Positions 25,397-32,383 of a DNA stretch of 64,000 nt are shown piece after piece. The stretch comes from WHSW01 sp963740055 (GTDB taxonomy: Bacteria > Actinomycetota > Thermoleophilia > Solirubrobacterales > 70-9). Below the pieces are notes generated by a model. It was not told the DNA's origin. It searched no databases and saw nothing but the letters and a program-made list of their open reading frames with translations. Position numbers and translations under genes: made by a program. The stretch's first letter is position 1, and each line of letters opens with the position of its first letter. The stretch covers positions 186,001 through 250,000 of the forward strand of contig CAVUCL010000001.1 in assembly GCA_963740055.1 (NCBI GenBank), read 5' to 3'.

Positions 25397-26254
25397 ATGC
25401 CCGCTTCCGAGCCGATCGCGCTCCCCCCGCAGGACTGGTTCGCCGCCTGTGCGCGGATCGTCGACGCGCAGGCCGAGCTGCTCGCGCGCAACCGCGGGAT
25501 CGCGGCGCGGACGGTCTACGCCGGGGTCGGCGAGGGTGGCGACCGCAGCCTGGTGATCGATCGCGAGGCCGAGGAGATCGTCTTCGCCGAGCTCGAGGCG
25601 CTGCACCGCGGCGGAGCGCAGTTCACGGCGATCTCCGAGGAACGCGGCGAGGTCGTCTTCGGCGACGGCGCCTCGCCGGTGCGGGTGGTCGTCGACCCGA
25701 TCGACGGCTCGCTCAACGCGCGCCGGATGCTGCCCTCGTTCGCGCTCAGCGTCGCGGTCGCCTCGGGCGACTCGATCGCCGCGGTCGAGCTCGGCTTCGT
25801 CCACGACTTCGGCTCCGGTGAGCGCTTCACCGCGGTCCGCGGACAGGGCGCCAAGCTCGGCGGCGAGCCGCTCGAGGCGCGCGGGCCCGACTACGGGCTC
25901 GAGGTCGTCGGGCTCGAAGGGACGAAGCCGGAGCGGATGCTGGGGCTGGTCCAGGGCCTGGCCGGGCGGGCGTTTCGGATCCGCGCGGTGGGCTCGCTCG
26001 CGCTCACCCTCTGCTACGTCGCCGGTGGGCGCCTCGACGGGATGCTCGGCGGCCGGCCGGCGCGCTCGGTGGACATCGCGGCGGCGCAGCTGATCGCGCG
26101 CGAGGCCGGCGCCAGCGTCGAGGTGGGAACGCAGGGGCTCGACCGGGCGCAGCTCGACCTCGACGCCCGCTTCGACGTCGTCGCCGCGCTCGACGAGGAG
26201 ATGCTCGGCACCCTGCTCGAGGTCCAGCGAGCGGTGGCGGCGGACAGCGCGTGA
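25397..26254 (+). CDS. inositol monophosphatase-family phosphatase
   Basis: 285 residues with the family's metal sites: SEERG around E81/E82, VVVDPIDGSLNARR (D100, D103) and the later SVDIAAAQLIAREAGA. It dephosphorylates a sugar or inositol phosphate; the exact substrate (inositol-P, fructose-1,6-bisphosphate, histidinol-P or PAP) is not decided. Leaderless ATG 25397. It overlaps the next gene by GTGA (26251-26254). Confidence 0.9.
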   Translation: MPASEPIALPPQDWFAACARIVDAQAELLARNRGIAARTVYAGVGEGGDRSLVIDREAEEIVFAELEALHRGGAQFTAISEERGEVVFGDGASPVRVVVDPIDGSLNARRMLPSFALSVAVASGDSIAAVELGFVHDFGSGERFTAVRGQGAKLGGEPLEARGPDYGLEVVGLEGTKPERMLGLVQGLAGRAFRIRAVGSLALTLCYVAGGRLDGMLGGRPARSVDIAAAQLIAREAGASVEVGTQGLDRAQLDLDARFDVVAALDEEMLGTLLEVQRAVAADSA

Positions 26255-27360
26255 GCGCCGGCGGCCTGATCGACTGGCGGATCGCGGAGCGCTCGGCCCG
26301 GGTGGCGATCGGCGGCATCGGGCCGGTCGGCGGCGCCGACACCCCCGACGCCGGGCAGCGCTACACCGAGGCGGAGGTCGCGGCCGCGTGTGGCGAGGCG
26401 ATCGAGTCCGCGGCCGCCTACGCCGGCCTCGGCGCGGTCGAGGCGCCGCCGGCCCCGGAGCTGATCGATCGGGACGAGTGGGCGCGAACGGCGCTCTCGA
26501 CCCTCGCCGAGGCGGTGGCGCCGATCGAGCGGCGGATCGCTGACGACGTCCGCCTGCCGGGGCCGTTCGCCGGGATCGCGCGTCGGCTCGCCGGCCCGGC
26601 GGGCGGAATCGAGGCCGGACTCGCGGTCGGCTACGCGGCACGTCGCGTCCTCGGCCAGTACGACGTCGCGGTCTTCGGCGCCCAGCGGCCGGCGAGGCTC
26701 CTGTTCGTGGGCGAGAACCTCGCCGCGGCGCGGCTGCGCCTCGGCGTCGACGCCGGCCTCTTCCTGCACTGGGTCGCGCTGCACGAGACCACGCACGTGA
26801 TCCAGTTCGAGCGCGTCGAATGGCTGGCCGGCCACGTCCGCGAGCTCGCCGCCGAGCTGATCGAGGGCACCGCCCGCGGGCTCGACACCGCCGGCCTGGG
26901 GCGGCTCGGCCGGCAACTGCTGCGCGACCCGCGCGAGCTCGTGCGCACGGCGCTGCGCGGCGAGCTCGTGCGCGCGCTCGCCGACCCGGCGCAGCGCAGG
27001 ACGCTCGATCGGCTGCAGGCGACGATGTCGGTGATCGAGGGGCACGCCGAGCACGTGATGGACGCCGCGGCGCCGGAACTCGGGCCCGGGATCGCCGACC
27101 TTCGCCGGCGCATGGACGAGCGCCGCGCGCGGCGCGGCGGCGGCCTCGGAGAGGTGATCGGGCGCCTGCTGGGGATCGACCTGAAGCTGCGTCAGTACGA
27201 GCTCGGCAAGGCGTTCTGCGACGCGCTCGCGCGCGAGCGCGGGCCCGCAGGGCCGCGGCTGCTCTGGGCCGCGCCGGAGCACCTGCCCGACCTCGGCGAG
27301 CTCGAGTACCCGGGACGCTGGCTCGACCGGGTCACCGGTTTTTCACCTGCCTCGGCGTAA
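26251..27360 (+). CDS. DUF2342 zinc-dependent metalloprotease-like protein
   Basis: 369 residues. It contains an HExxH zinc motif as HETTH (H178, E179, H182) in a helix, and downstream GHAEHVMD, which may supply the third ligand. The N-terminal ~DWRIAERSARVAI block fits the actinobacterial DUF2342 / 'coenzyme F420 biosynthesis-associated' family as I recall it. Peptidase activity is predicted but not demonstrated. It is coupled to the phosphatase gene by GTGA overlap. Confidence 0.88.
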   Translation: MSAGGLIDWRIAERSARVAIGGIGPVGGADTPDAGQRYTEAEVAAACGEAIESAAAYAGLGAVEAPPAPELIDRDEWARTALSTLAEAVAPIERRIADDVRLPGPFAGIARRLAGPAGGIEAGLAVGYAARRVLGQYDVAVFGAQRPARLLFVGENLAAARLRLGVDAGLFLHWVALHETTHVIQFERVEWLAGHVRELAAELIEGTARGLDTAGLGRLGRQLLRDPRELVRTALRGELVRALADPAQRRTLDRLQATMSVIEGHAEHVMDAAAPELGPGIADLRRRMDERRARRGGGLGEVIGRLLGIDLKLRQYELGKAFCDALARERGPAGPRLLWAAPEHLPDLGELEYPGRWLDRVTGFSPASA

Positions 27361-27404
27361 CCGCGACGAGGATCAGGTTTACAAACACCTGTTCGGGTAC
27401 TTGC

Positions 27405-27410
27405 TATGCT
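27405..27410 (+). promoter_or_regulatory. -10 box TATGCT for the basic coiled-coil protein
   Basis: Part of TTGCTATGCT in an AT-richer stretch starting after the metalloprotease stop. A start near 27417 gives a leader of about 64 bases with GAGGAG at 27462-27467. An ATG inside this box is not the gene start. Confidence 0.45.
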
Positions 27411-27480
27411 GAACATCGTTAGGAATAAGGAAGTTAGAGACAGAAGACACAGGCGACGTTTCGAGGAGTTGACCATCCAA

Positions 27481-28011
27481 ATGGCCACCAACGCCAAGCG
27501 AACCACCAAGACCAACAGCACGCGCTCGAGCACCCGCTCGACGAGCACGCGTGCGACCACCACCACCACGCCGAAGAGCGACACCACGAAGGTGCGCGAG
27601 GGCGTCACCAAGGCGCGGACCGGCGCCGCTTCGATCGTCCGCCAGGGCGCCGAGCGTGCCGTCGACGTCCCCGTCGGCGCCGTGCTCACGATCCGCGACC
27701 GTGCGGTCGAGGTCGTCGAGCCGTGGACCAGCACCGATAAGCGCGAGAAGGAGCTGAAGACGCTCCGCACGCAGGTCACCCGCGAGCTCAACAAGTTCGA
27801 GCGCCGCGGCGGCCAGGCTCGTCGCAAGACGACCCAGCGTGCCCGCTCGACCCGCAACCGCTTCGAGCGCGAGCTCAAGGCGCGTCGTCGCGACGTCGAG
27901 AAGACGGTCAAGCAGAACCGGACCAAGGTCGAGAAGGCGGTCAAGCAGAACCGCGTCAAGGCCGAGGACGCTCTGACCAAGGCCCAGGACCGGGTCTCGG
28001 AGCTGGTCTGA
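27481..28011 (+). CDS. Lys/Arg-rich coiled-coil protein (H1- or HBHA-like)
   Basis: 176 residues. Residues 1-40 are Thr/Ser/Lys/Arg-rich and disordered. Residues 45-85 form a mildly hydrophobic helix (GAASIVRQGAERAVDVPVGA). Residues 90-176 are a long basic helix with repeats such as KTVKQNRTKVEKAVKQNRVK. It could bind nucleic acid like an H1-type protein or associate with surfaces like mycobacterial HBHA; neither is proven. ATG 27481 is chosen because the earlier in-frame ATG (27406) lies within the promoter. Codon use differs from neighbours (many ACC, AAG, CGT codons), suggesting high expression. A strong terminator follows. Confidence 0.75.
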   Translation: MATNAKRTTKTNSTRSSTRSTSTRATTTTTPKSDTTKVREGVTKARTGAASIVRQGAERAVDVPVGAVLTIRDRAVEVVEPWTSTDKREKELKTLRTQVTRELNKFERRGGQARRKTTQRARSTRNRFERELKARRRDVEKTVKQNRTKVEKAVKQNRVKAEDALTKAQDRVSELV

Positions 28012-28110
28012 CCGACCGCTTAGCCCGGGAGGCGCCTTCGAGAGGTAGGCGGCGCACCCGGAGTGACTGTCCGCTTCATCTCTCGCGGGCAGAACAGCAA
28101 CCTCTCCTCT

Positions 28111-28146
28111 GCGAACGACCGGCCCCGTGCCGGTCGTTCGCTTTTT
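28111..28146 (+). terminator. strong rho-independent terminator
   Basis: GCGAACGACCGGC (28111-28123) pairs perfectly with GCCGGTCGTTCGC (28129-28141) around the loop CCCGT and is followed by TTTTT (28142-28146). It ends the transcript of the basic coiled-coil gene about 100 bases after its stop. Confidence 0.92.
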
Positions 28147-28185
28147 CATATACCGGCAGGTGCTCTGCTCCCGCTTGAATCAATT

Positions 28186-28214
28186 GTCCGCGGCTATGCC
28201 GCGGACCTTTTCTT
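28186..28214 (+). terminator. second terminator-like hairpin
   Basis: GTCCGCGGC (28186-28194), loop TAT, GCCGCGGAC (28198-28206), then CTTTTCTT. It is weaker than the first and lies 40 bases downstream. It may back up the first terminator and insulate mrp. Confidence 0.6.
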
Positions 28215-28270
28215 CTGCTCCCGCGTCCGGCCTGCCGGGTGATCCTTGGTCGCTTTGCTTGAATTGGCGC

Positions 28271-29428
28271 ATGCCCACGAACGACCAAGTCACCGAGGCC
28301 CTGCGGGCGGTGATCGACCCGGAGCTGCGGCGGTCGATCGTCGACCTCGGGATGGTGCGCTCGATCGAGGTCTTCGAGAGCGGCAAGGTCGAGGTCGTCG
28401 TCTCGCTGACGACCGCCGGCTGCCCGATCCGCAACCACTTCCAGCAGGCGGTCGCCTCGAACGTCGCGGCGCTCGACGGGGTGACCGAGGTCGGCGTCGG
28501 GTTCGACGTCCTCACCGACGAGGAGAAGGGGCGCCTGCAGCAGGCGCTCGGGCGACCCGGCGGGCTCCCGGAGGGCGCCCTCGCCCAGGTCAAGAACGTG
28601 ATCTGCGTCGCCTCGGGCAAGGGCGGCGTCGGCAAGTCGACGATGACCGTGAACCTCGCCGCCGCGCTGCAGGCCGAGGGGCAGTCGGCGGGCGCGCTGG
28701 ACGCCGACGTCTACGGCTACTCGATCCCGCGCATGCTCGGCGTCGACCGCAAGCCCGACGTCAACGCCGAGCGCAAGATCATCCCGCCCACCGGCCCCGC
28801 CGGGATCAAGGTGATGTCGATCGGCTTCTTCCTCGAGGCCAACGCCGCCGTCGTCTGGCGCGGACCGATGCTGCACAAGGCGATCCAGCAGTTCCTCGAG
28901 GACGTCGCCTGGGACGAGCTCGACTACCTGCTGCTCGACCTCCCGCCGGGCACGGGCGACGTCTCGATGACGCTCGCGCAGCTGCTCCCGCAGGCGCGGG
29001 TCGCGATCGTGACCACACCGCAGCCGGCGGCCCAGTCGGTCGCCCGTCGGGCCGCCGAGATGGCGGGCAAGGTCGACCTCGAGCTGCTCGGGGTGATCGA
29101 GAACATGTCCGGCTTCACCGCCCCCGACGGGCAGCGGTTTACGATCTTCGGCGAGGGCGGCGGCCAGCAGCTCGCCGACGAACTCGACGTGCCGCTGCTC
29201 GGCAAGGTGCCGCTCGCAGAGGAGCTTCGCGAGCACGCGGACTCCGGCCGGCCGCTGGTCCTCGCCCAGCCCGACCACCCCGCTTCGGTGGCGATCCGCT
29301 CGGCGGCGCGCGGGATCATCGCGATGACGCCGCAGGAGCTTCCCGTGATGCAGGCGGAGTCGCCGGCCGCCCCGGCGCCGGCTGCGGTCGGCGGCACCGA
29401 GCTGCCGGTCGTCCAGGTCCAGGGCTGA
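28271..29428 (+). CDS. mrp: Mrp/NBP35-family P-loop ATPase (iron-sulfur carrier)
   Basis: 385 residues. Residues 1-85 are the MIP18/DUF59 domain (TEALRAVIDPELRRSIVDLG). From 110 the Mrp P-loop domain shows the deviant Walker A GKGGVGKST (116-124), DADVYGYSIPRMLG, LLLDLPPGTGDVSMT and GVIENMSGF. It assembles and carries Fe-S clusters to apoproteins. The CPxC pair that follows 'ENMS' in ApbC-type members is replaced by APDG, as I recall for other actinobacterial Mrp. TTGAAT lies six bases before ATG 28271 (leaderless). The C-terminal tail is Ala/Pro-rich. Confidence 0.92.
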   Translation: MPTNDQVTEALRAVIDPELRRSIVDLGMVRSIEVFESGKVEVVVSLTTAGCPIRNHFQQAVASNVAALDGVTEVGVGFDVLTDEEKGRLQQALGRPGGLPEGALAQVKNVICVASGKGGVGKSTMTVNLAAALQAEGQSAGALDADVYGYSIPRMLGVDRKPDVNAERKIIPPTGPAGIKVMSIGFFLEANAAVVWRGPMLHKAIQQFLEDVAWDELDYLLLDLPPGTGDVSMTLAQLLPQARVAIVTTPQPAAQSVARRAAEMAGKVDLELLGVIENMSGFTAPDGQRFTIFGEGGGQQLADELDVPLLGKVPLAEELREHADSGRPLVLAQPDHPASVAIRSAARGIIAMTPQELPVMQAESPAAPAPAAVGGTELPVVQVQG

Positions 29429-29504
29429 GGCGCTGGGCCCCCGGATCGAGCCGAACCGCGCCTGGTGGGACGAGCGCGTGCGGGCTTCGCGCGCGAGCTG
29501 ACGG

Positions 29505-31106
29505 TCAGCGCGAGCCGGGCAGCGTCGCCCGCGCGCGCTCGATCGCGGCGCCAAGGCCGTCCGGGATCCGCGAACGCCAGTCGAGCACGCCCGAGCCGAG
29601 CACTCGCGCGGCGTGCAGGCCGAGGCGGACGAGCTGCAGGCGATCGGAGACCGAGAGGTCGCCGAGCTCGGCACGGCCCTCACGGACCTGATCGGGGTCG
29701 TAGCGGCGCTTGTGCTCGACGAAGGCGACGGTGCGCTCGACCACGTCGTCGGCGAGCTCGCACTGGGCGAGGCCGTCGCCGAGCCAGGCGAGCGTGCTCT
29801 CGTAACCGAGCGCGAAGTCGCTGGCGCGCAGGTCGCGGCTGAGAAAGCCGCCGAAGTCGCCCATGAACTCGCCCGCGAGCAGCGAGCCGACCTCGCCCTC
29901 GGAGTCGGCGAGCATCAGCGGTGAGATCACGTCGATCGCGACCCGCTCCTTGCCGGCGAGGCCGCCGACCTCGTTCAGCGCCGCGAGCAGCAGCTCGCGC
30001 AGCTCGTCGCCGTCGTCGCCCGGGCGCTCACGGTGAGGCTCGTCGGAGCGCATGCCCTCGCGCTCGGACTCGACCGTGTCGATGAACTCGCGCAGGGCCT
30101 TCTCCGACCCCTTCTTCAGCCGTCCGGAGAGCGCGTCGGCGAGCCGCTCGGCCCATTCGATCCGCGAGTTGTCCTTCTCGATCCGCCGCAGGTCGTCGAA
30201 CAGGCTCTGCTCGGAGAGAATGCCGAGCGCCCGTGCGATCCCCTCCGGCCAGCTCGGCTCCGCGTCCGGGTCGGCCCACGTGTCGGCCTCGGCGTGCTCG
30301 GAGCGCGGGTCGATCAGCAGGTGGACGCCGCGCGAGCCCTCGCCCGAGCCGTGCAGCGCGCGACCGGCGGCGATCACGCGGCCGAGCGGCTGCGAGCCGA
30401 GCAGCCCTCCGTCGGTGTACCAGAGCGTCCCCGACTCGGGCAGATCGCCGATCCCTCGGCCGCGGTAGCCGTCGTAGTCGGCACGGCGGTCGAGCAGCCG
30501 GGGAGCGAACCCACCCGGGCTCGCCGCCGAGGCGAGGACGAAGTCGAGCAGGGCGCTGCCCTGCGGCTCGACGATCTGCTCGAGGCCGCCGCCGGGCTCG
30601 AGGTCGAAGCGCCCCCAGTCGGTGTAGGTCACCCCGGTGACCGGCGCGTCCTCCCGCAGGCCCCGAATCGGGTAGGTGAGCCCGCGCAGGCCGGTGAGCT
30701 GGACGTGAACCGCGATCCGGCGGTCCTGACGGAGCTCGATCGCGTCGGCGCTCGGCTTCGCCGGCCCGTCGGGCGCCAGCACCTCGGGCAACTTCTCGCG
30801 CAGCTCGTCGAAGGCGAGCAGCGAGCGCGAGTCGTCGCTGAGCAGCAGCGGCAGCGTCACCCGCTCGACCCAGGCCTCGTGCAGGAGCTCGACCGGATCC
30901 AGGCCCTCGAGCAGAGCGTGGGCCGTGAACATCGAGACCAGCGCACCCGCGGATGCCCCGCCGATCGCGTCGACGGTCGTCTCCTGGCCCTCCTCGGCAT
31001 CCAGGTAGCGACTCGCGAGCGCGACCGCGCTCGCGGCGCCGGCCTCGTAGGCGCCGAGCGAGGCGCCGCCGGAGAGGGTCAGGTAGATCCGCAGCGGCGG
31101 GGCCAT
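29505..31106 (-). CDS. patatin-like phospholipase
   Basis: 533 residues. The oxyanion loop SGGASLGAYEAG lies near the N-terminus, the nucleophile elbow is GGASAG (Ser52), and the catalytic Asp is in YTDGGLLGSQPLG; together they give the Ser-Asp dyad of patatins. Predicted acyl hydrolase acting on membrane lipids. No signal peptide is seen. The C-terminal ~200 residues are helical and charged and not assigned. It is followed on the same strand from upstream by the ferredoxin gene 18 bases away. Confidence 0.9.
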   Translation of the reverse strand: MAPPLRIYLTLSGGASLGAYEAGAASAVALASRYLDAEEGQETTVDAIGGASAGALVSMFTAHALLEGLDPVELLHEAWVERVTLPLLLSDDSRSLLAFDELREKLPEVLAPDGPAKPSADAIELRQDRRIAVHVQLTGLRGLTYPIRGLREDAPVTGVTYTDWGRFDLEPGGGLEQIVEPQGSALLDFVLASAASPGGFAPRLLDRRADYDGYRGRGIGDLPESGTLWYTDGGLLGSQPLGRVIAAGRALHGSGEGSRGVHLLIDPRSEHAEADTWADPDAEPSWPEGIARALGILSEQSLFDDLRRIEKDNSRIEWAERLADALSGRLKKGSEKALREFIDTVESEREGMRSDEPHRERPGDDGDELRELLLAALNEVGGLAGKERVAIDVISPLMLADSEGEVGSLLAGEFMGDFGGFLSRDLRASDFALGYESTLAWLGDGLAQCELADDVVERTVAFVEHKRRYDPDQVREGRAELGDLSVSDRLQLVRLGLHAARVLGSGVLDWRSRIPDGLGAAIERARATLPGSR

Positions 31107-31124
31107 CCCCGACGCCGTACCCGC

Positions 31125-31388
31125 TCAGCTGCCGGCGAAATACTCCGCGTTGATCGGCGTGTACTTCGCCCACTCCTCCGGGAGCTGGTCCTCGGCGAAG
31201 CAGGCGTCGACCGGGCAGGCCTCGACGCAGGCATCGCAGTCGATGCACTCGTCGGGATCGATGAAGAGCTGCTCGACGTTGTCGTAGTCGGGCTCGTCAG
31301 GGGTCGGGTGGATGCAGTCGACCGGGCAGACCTCGACGCATGAGTTGTCCTTCTGGCCGATGCAGGGCTCGGCGATGACGTAGGCCAA
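31125..31388 (-). CDS. 7Fe ferredoxin (3Fe-4S/4Fe-4S)
   Basis: 87 residues from TTG 31388 (read as MAYVIAEPCIGQK, the family's normal N-terminus). The first cluster motif has Cys9, Cys17, Cys21 and Cys25 with the longer C-x7-C spacing of the 3Fe site; the second is CIDCDACVEACP. It matches the acidic FdxA/FdxC ferredoxins of actinobacteria. A longer upstream frame exists but is Arg-rich and unlikely. A possible ribosome site AGAAGGG lies about 11 bases upstream. Confidence 0.92.
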   Translation of the reverse strand: MAYVIAEPCIGQKDNSCVEVCPVDCIHPTPDEPDYDNVEQLFIDPDECIDCDACVEACPVDACFAEDQLPEEWAKYTPINAEYFAGS

Positions 31389-31471
31389 GTCTGGTGGATC
31401 CCTTCTCAGTCTCGCTTGTCGGTCCGGCTTCGCCCGCGCCCTCGACGCGGGCCGGAGCGAGGTCGGCATTC

Positions 31472-31477
31472 TAGAGT
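31472..31477 (+). promoter_or_regulatory. -10 box of a leaderless promoter
   Basis: TAGAGT followed by six bases and ATG 31484. Confidence 0.45.
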
Positions 31478-31483
31478 GCGGGC

Positions 31484-32365
31484 ATGATTCTGGTCACCGG
31501 GGCGACGGGGACGGTGGGCCGCGCGCTGCTGCCGAAGCTGCTCGAGCGCGGCGAGGACGTGCGCGTCCTCGTCCGCGACCCGCGCCGGCTCGGCCGGCTG
31601 CGGGTCGAGGTCCGAATGGTCCTCGGCGACCTCGTCGACCTCGCCGACCCGCGCGTCGTCCGCGGGGCGCTTCGCGGGGCGGAGACCGTGATCCACCTCG
31701 CGGCGGCGATCCGCGACCAGCCCGCGGCGCCGGTCGAGGAGCTCAACGGGCTCGCCACCGCGCGCCTGCTACGCGCCGCCGAGGCGAACGGCCTCGGGCG
31801 CTTCGTCTTCTTCTCGGCGATCGGGGCGACGCCGTTTCAGCGCACGCGCTTCTTTCGCGCCAAGGCGCTCGCCGAGCGCGCGGTGCTCGACTCGGAGCTC
31901 GAGACGACCGTGTTCGCGCCCTCGATCGTCTACGCGCGCGACGACCCGTGGGTGACGATCCAGCGCCGGCTCGCTTTGCTGCCCGCGATCCCGATCTCCG
32001 GCCGCGGCGACGCCCGCTTCGAGCCGATCTGGGCCGAGGACGTCGCCCGCTGCGTGCTCGCCGACCTCGACCGCGGCGAGGGTTCGCGGCGATTCGAGCT
32101 CGCCGGTCCCGACCGGCTCAGCTACGACCAGCTCGCTCGCCTGATCGCACGCGCCTCGGGCCGCGAGCGCCCTCTGGTCCACGTCCCGCTCGGGCTCGTC
32201 CACTACGGGCTCGCCGCCCTGCGCCGGGCGGTCGGCGACGCCGCCTTCGCGACCTGGGAGGAGGCGGAGCTGATGGAGGTGGCGATGGTCTCCGAGCGCG
32301 GCAGCGCCGACGCCGAGGAGCTCGGCGTCGAGCCGCGGCGAATGGCCGAGGTGCTCGGCGGCTGA
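31484..32365 (+). CDS. NAD(P)-binding atypical SDR (NmrA/NDUFA9-like)
   Basis: 293 residues. Rossmann glycine motif VTGATGTVGRAL, then a cofactor-arginine region LVRDPRRL and FVFFSAIGATP. No YxxxK catalytic pair is present, as in atypical SDRs that act as redox sensors or complex I-associated subunits. The substrate is unknown. Convergent with the secreted CSLREA protein, 18 bases apart. Confidence 0.85.
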   Translation: MILVTGATGTVGRALLPKLLERGEDVRVLVRDPRRLGRLRVEVRMVLGDLVDLADPRVVRGALRGAETVIHLAAAIRDQPAAPVEELNGLATARLLRAAEANGLGRFVFFSAIGATPFQRTRFFRAKALAERAVLDSELETTVFAPSIVYARDDPWVTIQRRLALLPAIPISGRGDARFEPIWAEDVARCVLADLDRGEGSRRFELAGPDRLSYDQLARLIARASGRERPLVHVPLGLVHYGLAALRRAVGDAAFATWEEAELMEVAMVSERGSADAEELGVEPRRMAEVLGG

Positions 32366-32383
32366 GCGCCGCCGAGCCCGCGC

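Noticed and set aside
27406..27480. An upstream ATG for the basic coiled-coil protein
   Set aside because: It lies in the TATGCT promoter box, and the peptide up to 27480 does not fit the rest; ATG 27481 with GAGGAG in the leader is better.
28127..28270. An upstream extension of mrp
   Set aside because: The extension would be translated from terminator hairpins. ATG 28271 gives the normal Mrp N-terminus with a -10 box directly before it.
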